A stretch of DNA of 64,000 nt from Pseudovibrio sp. Alg231-02 (GTDB lineage: Bacteria > Pseudomonadota > Alphaproteobacteria > Rhizobiales > Stappiaceae), in the NCBI RefSeq assembly GCF_900143565.1, contig NZ_FREX01000001.1, positions 1,069,068 through 1,133,067 on the forward strand. The letters are read 5' to 3'. This document shows positions 43,527 to 52,267 of the stretch, piece after piece. Positions within the stretch are counted from its first letter, which is position 1. Each line of letters begins with the position of its first letter. The notes beneath the pieces were generated by a model. The model did no database searches. It was not told where the DNA came from and saw only the letters and a list, made by a program, of their open reading frames with translations. The position numbers and the translations under genes are program-made.

Positions 43527-45482
43527 TTATTGGCGACCAAACAAGCGTTCGATATCGGAGAGCTTCAGCTCAATCCATGTTGGTCTGCCGTGATTGCATT
43601 GTCCTGACTTTGGCGTTGCTTCCATATCGCGAAGTAGATTGTCCATCTCTTCAGGACGCATTCTTCGCCCTGCTCTGATTGATCCATGACATGCCATTGT
43701 TGCAGCCACCAGATCCAACTTCTCTCTGATGCGGGTTGAGCTGTCGAACTCCGCAAAGTCGTCAGCAAGATCTTGCACAAGCGCTTTGATGTTAAGGCGT
43801 TTGAGCATGGATGGTGTTTCTCGCACTGCAATTGCGCCCGGCCCGAAACGCTCCAGAACAAGGCCAACTTCTTCAAGCTCAGGCGCACGCTCTTCCAGTC
43901 GTGCGACATCCTCTTCAGGGAGATCGACAATTTCCGGAATGAGGAGCATCTGCCGAGACACATTGCGCTTCGACAAGTCCTCTTTCAGCTGTTCATAAAC
44001 AAGCCGCTCATGGGCTGCGTGCTGATCTACAATGACCAACCCGTCTTTGGTTTGCGACACAATGTAAGTTTCGTGGATTTGCGCTCTGGCGGCACCAAGC
44101 GGGAAGTTTTCTCGGTCTTCCGGTAACTGATGTCCGTGCGCTCGCGAGTCTGCGGATGGCGCGTCGACCAGTTTATAGGCCTGTGTGCCCTGCTCGTTCG
44201 CTGGCAACTGCGACTGATCCATTTGTGCTGAATATGGTGCATTGGCTTCCATCAGACCCAACTGCATTTCACTGGATCCAACTTCCGGGATATCTGCAGC
44301 ACTCCACACACCTGCTGGACCTTCTTCTGGTCGATAGGACGATTGTTGCCATGAATAGTTTTGAGGGGCTTCTCTATTGCCTTGCTGCGTATGTATAGAT
44401 GCGCCTGAATGAACATTGAAGCCTGCGCTTTGCCCCATTGGGCGGATGGCGTTGATTGCAGATTGGGTGTTTGCGGTGGATGCTCTAAAGCCAGACTGAA
44501 CGAAGGCATTCTTCAGTGCACCGATCATCAATCCACGAACCAGCTGACCATCTCGGAAGCGTACGTCTGCCTTTGCTGGATGTACGTTTACATCCACTTG
44601 GTGAGGGTCAAGATCAATGTTGAGCACTACAATCGGGTGGCGATCACGAGATAGCACGTCTGAGTATGCTGCTTTCAGGGAGCCCAGGAGCAATTTGTCT
44701 CTGACTGGGCGGCCATTTACGAAGAAAAACTGGTGCTGTGAGTTGGCGCGGTGGAAGGTCGGCAGGCCTGCATATCCGTACAGATGTACTCCTTCCCTCA
44801 GCGCCTCAATCTCCATAGCGTTCTTTGTAAACTCAGCGCCCAGTATTTGTCCGATCCGAGCGAGATCTGCGTCATCTCCTGTACAAGCTGGCAGTTCCAG
44901 CTGCCGGCGGTCTGATCCAGAGAGCGTGAATCTGACAGTTGGGTTTGCAAGAGCTATGCGTTTGATGATTTCCGTGATCGCGGTTGCTTCAGCACGGTCG
45001 GACTTCAGGAACTTCAGACGGGCGGGCACCGAGAAGAAGATATCTTTCACTTCTACGCGTGTTCCGGAGTTCAATGCAGCTGGTTCAATATCATTGTCCT
45101 GGCCGCCTTCAACTTCGATTTTCCAGGCGTGAGGTTCCGAGGCATGGCGTGTGGTTATTTCCAGACGTGAGATCGCGCCAATGGATGGCAGCGCTTCTCC
45201 ACGAAAACCCATAGTCCGGATGTCCATGAGATCATCTTCAGGCAGTTTAGATGTGCAATGGCGGCGGACGGCGAGCTGAAGATCTTCCTTCGTCATGCCA
45301 GCACCATTGTCTGTGATGCGCAGCAGGCTTTTACCACCGGTCGCGGTGACGATCTCGATGCGCGTAGCACCAGCATCAACTGCGTTTTCAACCAGCTCTT
45401 TGACGACACTTGCAGGCCGCTCGATCACTTCACCAGCGGCAATTCTGTTAATTGTCGTATCGCTAAGTTGTCTTACCGCCAT
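43527..45482 (-). CDS. mutL: DNA mismatch repair protein MutL
   Basis: A 651-residue GHKL ATPase of mismatch repair. N-terminal ATP site: IAAGEVIERPASVVKELVENAVDAGAT (Glu/Asn, about 14-40), ITDNGAGM and GFRGEALPSIG. The C-terminal endonuclease motif DQHAAHERLVYE (about 484-495) fits DQHA(x)2E(x)4E, and QCNHGRPT near the end is the second nuclease-site motif, so this MutL probably nicks DNA itself, as expected where MutH is absent. The middle 330-430 is a variable Gln-rich linker. Single gene; mutS is not in the window. Confidence 0.97.
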   Translation of the reverse strand: MAVRQLSDTTINRIAAGEVIERPASVVKELVENAVDAGATRIEIVTATGGKSLLRITDNGAGMTKEDLQLAVRRHCTSKLPEDDLMDIRTMGFRGEALPSIGAISRLEITTRHASEPHAWKIEVEGGQDNDIEPAALNSGTRVEVKDIFFSVPARLKFLKSDRAEATAITEIIKRIALANPTVRFTLSGSDRRQLELPACTGDDADLARIGQILGAEFTKNAMEIEALREGVHLYGYAGLPTFHRANSQHQFFFVNGRPVRDKLLLGSLKAAYSDVLSRDRHPIVVLNIDLDPHQVDVNVHPAKADVRFRDGQLVRGLMIGALKNAFVQSGFRASTANTQSAINAIRPMGQSAGFNVHSGASIHTQQGNREAPQNYSWQQSSYRPEEGPAGVWSAADIPEVGSSEMQLGLMEANAPYSAQMDQSQLPANEQGTQAYKLVDAPSADSRAHGHQLPEDRENFPLGAARAQIHETYIVSQTKDGLVIVDQHAAHERLVYEQLKEDLSKRNVSRQMLLIPEIVDLPEEDVARLEERAPELEEVGLVLERFGPGAIAVRETPSMLKRLNIKALVQDLADDFAEFDSSTRIREKLDLVAATMACHGSIRAGRRMRPEEMDNLLRDMEATPKSGQCNHGRPTWIELKLSDIERLFGRQ

Positions 45483-45684
45483 AACCGCTCCGTCTCAAAG
45501 ATTGTTCTGCATATACATGGCGCATCCAAATCATATTTGTGACAGAGATTTGCGTTCAATATCAATGCAAGATGAGCAGTGATTATATCTACTTGTCGTC
45601 ACCACCTGCTCAGGCTATGAGGATTTGGCTCAACTCTACTCTTTTTTCAAGAGCGTATCCAAGTTTCCTCCAAGAGAACATCAT

Positions 45685-46539
45685 ATGAAGCAGCAATCCC
45701 CCATCACTGGCCTCAGCCAGATTGCAGATCAGTTCAACGGCATTCTATGTGATGTCTGGGGTGTTTTACATAATGGCGTGAGTGCTTTTCCGGCAGCAAT
45801 TGAGGCTCTTGAGACCTATAAGACGCGTTGTGGCAAGCCTGTTGTTTTGATTACCAACGCACCGCGCCCGTCTCATGAGATTGAACAGCATCTTCGTAGC
45901 TTGGGTGTTCCGCAAGCCTGTTATGACTCGATTGTTTCATCAGGTGATGTTGTTCAGGCTGATCTGCGCGCCATAGATCACGCAAAAGTCTATCATATTG
46001 GCCCCAAAAAGAATCATAGCCTGTTTCATGGTGCAAGTTTTGACTTTGTGGAGCCAAATGCTGCGGACATTATCGTCTGTTCAGGTTTGAATGACAGGCG
46101 CGTCGAAGAGCCTGAAGATTATCGTTCTCATTTTGAAGACTTATTGAAGCTGGACCTGCCACTCATCTGCGCTAATCCAGACATTGTTGCTGAACAAGGC
46201 GACAAGTTGGTCTGGTGTGGAGGCGCACTCGCAAAGCTTTATGAGGAGATGGGTGGCCGCGTCATCATTACGGGCAAGCCTTTTCATCCGATCTACGATA
46301 TGGCGCGGGCAGAGCTGAATGTGCACGCAGGCAGAGCGCTTGAAAAAACTGAAATTCTGGCAATTGGTGACGGTTTACCGACTGATATCAAAGGTGCAAA
46401 TGCCCAGGGCATCCACGCGTTGTTTTTAACGGAAGGTATTCATGCAGCGGATCTGACAGGGGATGCTGAAGCCGTTGAAAGCATGCTTAAGGCAGAAGGC
46501 CTGCATGTGCACAGTTTTATGGGGCGCCTGAGCTGGTAA
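45685..46539 (+). CDS. HAD-type hydrolase, TIGR01459 family
   Basis: A 284-residue phosphatase of the NagD/PGP-like branch of the HAD superfamily. The nucleophile motif is GILCDVWGVLHNG (Asp about 19), motif II is VLITNAPRP, and motif IV is EILAIGDGLPTDIKGANAQG (about 225-245). TIGR01459 members are nearly confined to alphaproteobacteria; substrate unknown. ATG 45685, with AAGAGAA upstream, matches the family start; the frame is open 20 codons further back. It is divergent from mutL and has its own terminator. Confidence 0.9.
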   Translation: MKQQSPITGLSQIADQFNGILCDVWGVLHNGVSAFPAAIEALETYKTRCGKPVVLITNAPRPSHEIEQHLRSLGVPQACYDSIVSSGDVVQADLRAIDHAKVYHIGPKKNHSLFHGASFDFVEPNAADIIVCSGLNDRRVEEPEDYRSHFEDLLKLDLPLICANPDIVAEQGDKLVWCGGALAKLYEEMGGRVIITGKPFHPIYDMARAELNVHAGRALEKTEILAIGDGLPTDIKGANAQGIHALFLTEGIHAADLTGDAEAVESMLKAEGLHVHSFMGRLSW

Positions 46540-46543
46540 GACC

Positions 46544-46584
46544 AAAGCAGTTTGCACCATTTCAGGTCAACAAACTGCTTTTAG
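46544..46584 (+). terminator. Terminator after the HAD gene
   Basis: An 11-bp perfect stem AAAGCAGTTTG/CAAACTGCTTT with a 16-nt loop is followed by TTAGATTTCTT. It lies between convergent HAD and cheZ genes. Confidence 0.7.
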
Positions 46585-46633
46585 ATTTCTTGTTGGTGGG
46601 CAGTGCCCACTGACAAATTGATCGCAAGTAAAA

Positions 46634-47308
46634 TCAGGCGAACAGCTTGTCGATATCGTCCTGCTGCACATCACCGAGCATAGCATCAATCTCATCCTGA
46701 GAGACACCTTCACCCTTGTGCTGCGGGCCATGGAGGATCAGCTCACGCTTGCGGCGCTCTTCATCCGTTTCTTCCCCGCCCTGTTCGTTATGAGCTTCTT
46801 GCTCAAGGCGTAAACGTTCGACGAAGTTGGAAACACGCTCATCAATCGTATTCAGGGTGCTGACAACTTTAGAAATGCGTTGTCCAGTAATATCCTGAAA
46901 CGCGCAGGCCTGAAAAATCTCCATAACCTGATTGTTGACGGTGTCCTGATAGGCTTGAATGTCCTCAGGATCAGCTGCCATGATGGCTTCAGCTGCTTCC
47001 ATGATTGAATGTGTTGCTTCCTCTGTTGAAGAAACAATAGCATCCAGCTCCCGACCAGCGTCAGGGATATGATTATCTCTCATATCTGCGACACGAAGCT
47101 TACTGATTTCGGCTTTCATCCGTGCAATTTCCGCGCCGATTTCTGCCAGTTCCACGGTCACTGCAGGTTGGATGTGTTCAATGATGTCCCCCATTGAACC
47201 TGTCATAACCTCTGCAAGGCCCATCACATCAGTTAGTGTGACTTCGCTAGATTTCTCACGGCTTTCTTCCAGAAAATCGATGAGTTGCTGAATATCAATT
47301 TTGGTCAA
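46634..47308 (-). CDS. cheZ: CheZ-like chemotaxis protein phosphatase
   Basis: A 224-residue all-helical protein that should dephosphorylate CheY-P. The catalytic motif CAFQDITGQRI has the expected Asp139 and Gln143 (Asp143 and Gln147 in E. coli CheZ). Long helices (about 40-165) would form the dimeric bundle, and the C-terminus VSQDEIDAMLGDVQQDDIDKLFA is the likely CheY-binding peptide. It lies 173 bp downstream of cheY on the same strand, so the partners are adjacent. No other chemotaxis or flagellar gene is in the window. Confidence 0.88.
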   Translation of the reverse strand: MTKIDIQQLIDFLEESREKSSEVTLTDVMGLAEVMTGSMGDIIEHIQPAVTVELAEIGAEIARMKAEISKLRVADMRDNHIPDAGRELDAIVSSTEEATHSIMEAAEAIMAADPEDIQAYQDTVNNQVMEIFQACAFQDITGQRISKVVSTLNTIDERVSNFVERLRLEQEAHNEQGGEETDEERRKRELILHGPQHKGEGVSQDEIDAMLGDVQQDDIDKLFA

Positions 47309-47481
47309 AACACTTCCCTTTGCCTGTGTAGGGAACGTCTCCTCCAGCAGGCAAAATCGCCTGCCGGGTCAGAGCTCTACCCGACCTTGTAACCGGTCAG
47401 TTGGGTGCACAGAAGGGTTGGGGCGCTCTCGTTATCGCGTCCTCACCCCAGCCCATATTCTTCAATTGTGCGCAAAGCAAA

Positions 47482-47865
47482 TTAGTCGGCGAATACCGCT
47501 TCGATTTTGCCTTTAAGAGTTTGCGCGTTAAACGGCTTAACGATGTAGTTGTTAACCCCTGCCTTTTTGGCAGCGATTACGTTTTCCGTTTTAGACTCAG
47601 CCGTCACCATGATGAATGGCGTCTTACACAGAGCAGCATCCTGTCTGACCTGCTTGAGCAGCTCGTAGCCAGTCATAGGTTCCATGTTCCAATCCGAGAT
47701 CACCAGGCCGTAGCGGCGCTGCTTCATTTTCTCGTAGGCCTCAGTGCCATCAGCCGCATCATCGATGTCCGTAAAGCCAAGTTGCTTCAACAAGTTCCGA
47801 ATGATTCGAATCATGGTCTTATAATCATCGACAACCAGAATTGGCATCTGAAGATCAAGGGCCAT
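47482..47865 (-). CDS. cheY: Chemotaxis response regulator CheY
   Basis: A single-domain receiver of 127 residues. The phosphorylation site is Asp58 (VISDWNMEPMTG), the acidic pocket Asp13/Asp14 (VVDDYKTM), Thr88 (MVTAES) and Lys110 (VKPFNAQTL); the FxxxKxxxI end is typical. DWNMP-type Asn59-Met60 matches CheY rather than transcriptional regulators. It binds FliM at the flagellar motor when phosphorylated. ATG 47865 has GGAG 6-7 nt upstream; the open frame extends to 47925. Pairs with cheZ downstream. Confidence 0.93.
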   Translation of the reverse strand: MALDLQMPILVVDDYKTMIRIIRNLLKQLGFTDIDDAADGTEAYEKMKQRRYGLVISDWNMEPMTGYELLKQVRQDAALCKTPFIMVTAESKTENVIAAKKAGVNNYIVKPFNAQTLKGKIEAVFAD

Positions 47866-48145
47866 GTACAACTCCATATTCTCAAGAGGCTGTCGTTGCC
47901 TCTCTGCTATACTCACGGCGACCACGACATTGTTCGGTCACACTGGACGCAGGTGTCCTTCCAAATAAAAGGGGTCCCCACCAATTCAACTTCGCGAAAT
48001 TAACCGCCCTACGTTATAGTTAGGTTAATTTCTCCAATACGATTTCAATAATGCTAAAAGCCTAATTGTTTTTTAGAGGCCCGCTTACTAGCGTTTCCGC
48101 GCGTTTTACCGGCAATATTGCCTGTGGTTAATTCGAGGAAACACT

Positions 48146-48592
48146 ATGCTCAGCCTTCGTCCACTCGCTTATGAAGACCTTTCAGTCGGCATGACCGAAG
48201 TTTTCGTAAAGCACGTCAGCTCTCAAGACATCGTAGGATTCGCAGAGGTTTCCGGTGACAGAAACCCAATCCATTTGTCGGAGCATTTTGCAGCAAAGAC
48301 CCCTTTCAAAACTCGTATTGCGCACGGTCTTTACACTGCGAGCCTTATCTCAGCCGTACTTGGAACGCGATTACCGGGCCCAGGTGCAATTTATTTGTCT
48401 CAATCTTTAAATTTTCGCGCGCCTGTGTATATCGGCGACGATATTGAGGTGCGCGTGAGCGTTGCAGAGCTGATCGACAAAGGCAATCGCGCCCGGTTGG
48501 ATTGCCAATGTCTGGTCGAAGGCAAGGTGGTTTTGGAGGGAGAAGCGATGGTCAAAGTCCCTGCTCGCGCCGACATGGATATTCCGCTTTAA
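48146..48592 (+). CDS. MaoC family (R)-specific enoyl-CoA hydratase-like protein
   Basis: A 148-residue hot-dog-fold protein. The hydratase 2 motif FAEVSGDRNPIHLSEHFAAKTPF (about 32-54) has the catalytic Asp and His; IAHGLYTASLISAVLGTRLPGPGAIYLSQSLNFRAPVYIGD follows as in PhaJ-type enzymes. It would hydrate trans-2-enoyl-CoA to (R)-3-hydroxyacyl-CoA, feeding polyhydroxyalkanoate or lipid synthesis; the true substrate is unknown. Divergent from cheY; single gene. Confidence 0.88.
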   Translation: MLSLRPLAYEDLSVGMTEVFVKHVSSQDIVGFAEVSGDRNPIHLSEHFAAKTPFKTRIAHGLYTASLISAVLGTRLPGPGAIYLSQSLNFRAPVYIGDDIEVRVSVAELIDKGNRARLDCQCLVEGKVVLEGEAMVKVPARADMDIPL

Positions 48593-48707
48593 GCTGAAAT
48601 TCCTGCACAGGACTTGAAGTTTCTTGTGTCCGGCCCGGCAAACTCCATCTCAAGAGCTTGACGGGGCGGACTTCTCACGGCACCGTCTCGCAAAATTCCA
48701 GATGTTT

Positions 48708-48812
48708 GGAGTATGCTGCGCTCTACGCATTCGCGCGTCAGACTCTGAATCTCTCTATTCACGCGTATTTTAATCCGAAAACCGGAGCCACTTTTCGGTA
48801 ATACGCTCAAGC
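48708..48812 (+). repeat. Palindromic interspersed repeat, copy 2
   Basis: Shares with the copy at 63701 the blocks ATGCTGCG/ATGTTGCG, GCATTC-CGC, CGCGTATT-TTA-TCC, AAAACCGGA-CCACTTTTCGG and ACGCTC at the end. It fills most of the gap between the MaoC gene and ribF and stops 14 bp before the ribF start. Confidence 0.75.
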
Positions 48813-48826
48813 GGGAAGTACAGTTC

Positions 48827-49828
48827 ATGGGTGAGCCGATCAAACAGGCGCATTCTTTTCAGCATATTACTGACCTTGCGCAGTTTCCCGACAAACTGCG
48901 CGGCGGCGTTGTTGCTATTGGGAATTTTGATGGTGTTCATCGCGGACATCGGGCTGTCCTTGATTTAGCGCGTGATGAAGCTGCAAAGCGCGGTGTTCCG
49001 GCCCTCGCCATGACGTTTGAACCACACCCACGCACCTTTTTCCGGCCTGATCAGCCTGTATTTCGTTTGACGCCTGCACATGTCAAAGCAGAGATCTTTG
49101 AAGCGGAACATCTGGATGGCGTGATCGAACTGCCCTTTACAAAAGAGTTTGGCGGCATGGCCGCTGAAGATTTTGTGAAAGACATTCTGGTTGGCCGCCT
49201 TGGCATTTCCCAGAGCATCACTGGCTATGACTTCCACTTTGGGAAGGGGCGTCAAGGAACTCCTGAATTTCTTGAGCAAGCTGGTGAAGCCCATGGATTT
49301 GCCGTGACTATCGTTGGCGCAGAAGGTGATGAGGGGGGAGAGATCATCTCTTCCAGCCGTATCCGCACCGCTCTTGCTGAAGGCGAGTTGGCAGTGGCGA
49401 ACGGCTTGCTTGGATATCGTTATTTTGTTGAAGCGACCGTTCAACACGGTGAGAAGCGTGGCCGCGAGTTGGGATACCCAACTGCGAACCTGAAGCTTGC
49501 CGATAATTGTGAGCTGAAAGAAGGCGTTTATGCCGTTCAGATCAAAATTGACGGTGTGATGCATGATGGTGTGGCCAGTTTTGGTCGTCGTCCAACTTTT
49601 GATGATGGCGCACCGCTGCTTGAAGTGCATGTGTTTGACTTCACTGGTGACCTCTATGAAAAGCCAGTCACAGTCTGCTTCGTCGGATTTATCCGTGCCG
49701 AACTTAAATTTGACGGTATTGAAGCCTTAATTAGCCAAATGGATCAGGATAGCGCTGAGGCACGGGCAATGATTGCCTCCATGCGACCGCTCTCTCATCT
49801 GGACCAAATGCTCAATGCCGACGGGTAG
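48827..49828 (+). CDS. ribF: Bifunctional riboflavin kinase/FMN adenylyltransferase
   Basis: Makes FMN and then FAD. The N-terminal adenylyltransferase domain has IGNFDGVHRGH (32-41), MTFEPHPRTFF and ISSSRIRTALAEG (about 179-191); the C-terminal riboflavin kinase domain has GRELGYPTANLKL (about 213-225) and LLEVHVFDFTGDLYEKPVTV (about 265-284). 333 residues is normal. Gene order ribF ... ileS-lspA matches many proteobacteria, here with two DMT exporters inserted. An interspersed repeat lies directly upstream, so the promoter lies within or before the repeat. Confidence 0.96.
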   Translation: MGEPIKQAHSFQHITDLAQFPDKLRGGVVAIGNFDGVHRGHRAVLDLARDEAAKRGVPALAMTFEPHPRTFFRPDQPVFRLTPAHVKAEIFEAEHLDGVIELPFTKEFGGMAAEDFVKDILVGRLGISQSITGYDFHFGKGRQGTPEFLEQAGEAHGFAVTIVGAEGDEGGEIISSSRIRTALAEGELAVANGLLGYRYFVEATVQHGEKRGRELGYPTANLKLADNCELKEGVYAVQIKIDGVMHDGVASFGRRPTFDDGAPLLEVHVFDFTGDLYEKPVTVCFVGFIRAELKFDGIEALISQMDQDSAEARAMIASMRPLSHLDQMLNADG

Positions 49829-49852
49829 TCACCCCCTTTAGAAAGATAGTTC

Positions 49853-50791
49853 ATGACATCAGCGGCTACGAGAGCTGGCACCGCCAGTTCTGATAATGTG
49901 TTGCATGGCGTGCTGCTGATGATGTGCGGGTTGCTCATTCTATCGAGCACCGATGGCGTGGTGAAATACCTCTCAGAGTTTTTCTCTCCTTTGACGGTCG
50001 CTTTCTTCCGCTTTGCCGTGCAGCTCGTCATAATTCTGGCGATTGCCACTTTTCAAAAACGGAGCTGGCTCAGTCTTTTGAAAGAGACCACCCTGCCCTT
50101 GTTCTGCCGTGGCTTGCTGCTTGCGGTGGGCTCGGTGTTCATTGTGTTTGGGTTGAAGTACTTACCATTGACAGATGCGACGGCAATTTTCTTTGTGCAG
50201 CCGGTCATTCTTGTTGTTCTGTCTTCAGTCTTCCTGAAGGAGAGAGTTGGCCCAAAACGTTGGCTGGCGGTATTGATTGGGTTTGCTGGTGTGCTTGTGA
50301 TCATGCGCCCTGGTACTGGCGTCTTTCAACCGGCGAGCCTTCTCGTTTTAGCTGCTGCTTTTACATTTGCCTGCTATCTGATGCTGACACGCAAGCTCTC
50401 CGGGCAATCCTCTCAGCTCGCCATACAGTTCGCGACTGGCTTTGCTGGCAGTCTCTTTATTTTGCCGATCATCATTTATGCTTGGCTGACTGGTTTTGGT
50501 GGAGATCTGGTGATTGTCAATCAGGAGGCCAACTTTACGCTACCAACAATCTTATTGTGCTGTCTTGGTGCCACTGGCCTGATCGCGCATGTTCTGCTGG
50601 TCAAAGCCTTTGAGAGAGCACCGGCATCCGTGTTGGCTCCAATCAATTACGTTGAAATTTTCTCCGCAACCACAATCGGTTACCTGGTCTTCAACGAAAT
50701 TCCTGACGAGTTTGTCTGGGTTGGCGTTGGTATGCTCATCTGCAGCGGACTGATACTTGCAAATGCAGAGAGAAAACCCTCTCCCTCATAA
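49853..50791 (+). CDS. EamA/DMT family transporter, copy 1
   Basis: A 312-residue ten-segment drug/metabolite exporter with two EamA repeats. Signature phrases are STDGVVKYLSEFFSPLTVAFFRFAVQ, YLPLTDATAIFFVQPVILVVLSSVFLKERVG (about 103-133) and APASVLAPINYVEIFSATTIGYLVFNEIPD. It follows ribF by 24 bp, so it may share the ribF transcript. A paralogue is 162 bp downstream with the same phrases. Substrate unknown. Confidence 0.88.
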   Translation: MTSAATRAGTASSDNVLHGVLLMMCGLLILSSTDGVVKYLSEFFSPLTVAFFRFAVQLVIILAIATFQKRSWLSLLKETTLPLFCRGLLLAVGSVFIVFGLKYLPLTDATAIFFVQPVILVVLSSVFLKERVGPKRWLAVLIGFAGVLVIMRPGTGVFQPASLLVLAAAFTFACYLMLTRKLSGQSSQLAIQFATGFAGSLFILPIIIYAWLTGFGGDLVIVNQEANFTLPTILLCCLGATGLIAHVLLVKAFERAPASVLAPINYVEIFSATTIGYLVFNEIPDEFVWVGVGMLICSGLILANAERKPSPS

Positions 50792-50953
50792 TATTGAGGG
50801 GCGGAACAGATACTCTTTAGATAACTGCACTGAATAGCCCGCTACCGGCACTTTCTTTTGGTTGCGCAAAGGAATAGCTGGTGCGTCAATATAGGCCCTT
50901 ACCCTCTGCGCTGGCTTTGATATGTCAGCGTATCCCCATTATCCGAGAGCAAC

Positions 50954-51928
50954 ATGACAACAACAACCGCCTCGACAGATAGTCATACCTCCAATGCCGG
51001 GCTACATGGCATTCTGTTTATGGTCGCCGGAATGTCTCTGGCCCCCCTGATGGATGGCACAGCCAAGTATCTCAGTGCGTTCATTTCACCGGTTGAAGTA
51101 TCGCTTGGCCGCTTCCTGTGTCAGGCGATTATTGTTCTCGTGATTGCGGGTTTCATGGGCCGTTCGTTCGGCTCTTTGATGAAAGAGGTCAACCGTATTC
51201 AGCTGGTGCGCGGTGCTTGTCTCGCAATTTGCTCAATCTTCTTCTTCACCTCTCTTAAGTACATGCCTTTGGCGGATGCGATTGCGATCTTCTTTGTGCA
51301 ACCGATGATCCTGACTGTGCTTTCAGCTGTTGTTTTGAAGGAAAAAGTAGGCGTGCGCCGTTGGGCAGCCGTTGTGGTTGGCATGATCGGGGCTCTGATC
51401 ATTATCCGTCCAGGATCCAGCGCATTGGGTTGGCCATCTCTGTTGCCCCTTGCAGCAGCGACCTCCTTTGCAGTTTATCTTGTTCTGACACGCAAACTGG
51501 CAGGGAGTGCCTCTTTGCTTGGCATTCAGTTCGCAACGGGTGTTGCTGGTGTATTGACGCTTACACCGCTTGTTATCATCGCAAGCCTGCTTGGGTTTGA
51601 AGCTGCTGCATGGACAACACCAGACCTCACTCACCTACCGCTGTTCGTGTTGATGGGCATTATCTCATTTGCCTCACACGGGTGTATCGTACTTGCGTTT
51701 GACCGAGCCCCTGCCTCCGTTCTTGCACCGCTCAGCTATACAGAGATCATCAGCGCAACGATTGTGGGCTTCGTGCTGTTTGGGGACATTCCGGACATGT
51801 TTGTCTGGCTGGGTGTGGCTTTGATCTCAGGTGGCGGGCTTTACATTGCACACCGCGAACGGACAGCTGCGAAGCGTCAGGCGGAGAGCGAAGAGCTTGT
51901 CGACAGTTCACCCAAGCGCCATTACTGA
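50954..51928 (+). CDS. EamA/DMT family transporter, copy 2
   Basis: A 324-residue paralogue of the preceding gene: MDGTAKYLSAFISPVEVSLGRFLCQ, YMPLADAIAIFFVQPMILTVLSAVVLKEKVG and APASVLAPLSYTEIISATIVGFVLFGDIPD match position for position. It has a slightly longer, charged C-terminal tail. The two are probably an old duplication inserted between ribF and ileS. Starts at ATG 50954; upstream GAGAGCAA is a fair ribosome-binding site. Substrate unknown. Confidence 0.88.
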   Translation: MTTTTASTDSHTSNAGLHGILFMVAGMSLAPLMDGTAKYLSAFISPVEVSLGRFLCQAIIVLVIAGFMGRSFGSLMKEVNRIQLVRGACLAICSIFFFTSLKYMPLADAIAIFFVQPMILTVLSAVVLKEKVGVRRWAAVVVGMIGALIIIRPGSSALGWPSLLPLAAATSFAVYLVLTRKLAGSASLLGIQFATGVAGVLTLTPLVIIASLLGFEAAAWTTPDLTHLPLFVLMGIISFASHGCIVLAFDRAPASVLAPLSYTEIISATIVGFVLFGDIPDMFVWLGVALISGGGLYIAHRERTAAKRQAESEELVDSSPKRHY

Positions 51929-52267
51929 CTTCAGCGTGGCAGCTCCGGCCTTCAGGAAAATTGCTCTTGGTCTTGAGAATATTGAGCTTTGTTGTTAGAG
52001 GCTCTTTATTCCTAGGATAAGCGCTGCTAAAAGCACTCATTATGTTAGCCGAGTTTGAAGATAACAGGACTACTCCTTTGACCTTACTCAAGGTGTGCCA
52101 ATTTCGAATTATTGGCCCGGCCTTCAGTTGAGACGCCCGCTGGCGCCCTGAAGTACCGGGAGACCTCCAACCGTCACAGAGACGGCGGGATTTTCAAACT
52201 TGCGCAAATTCCTGCGCTTTACCAAATGCCTATGGGCAAACAAATGCCCACATAAGCGGACTGCCAA
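51929..52267. other. Intergenic region upstream of ileS
   Basis: About 340 bp with no gene or T-box-like leader. A small hairpin TGGGCA/TGCCCA (52233-52250) lies 17 bp before the ileS start, just upstream of the AGCGGA Shine-Dalgarno. The stretch 52112-52157 holds a CTTCAG/CTGAAG repeat around a GC-rich centre. Confidence 0.45.

Noticed and set aside
51929-52267. T-box or attenuator leader in front of ileS
   Set aside because: No T-box sequence, no leader peptide with isoleucine codons and no terminator were found.
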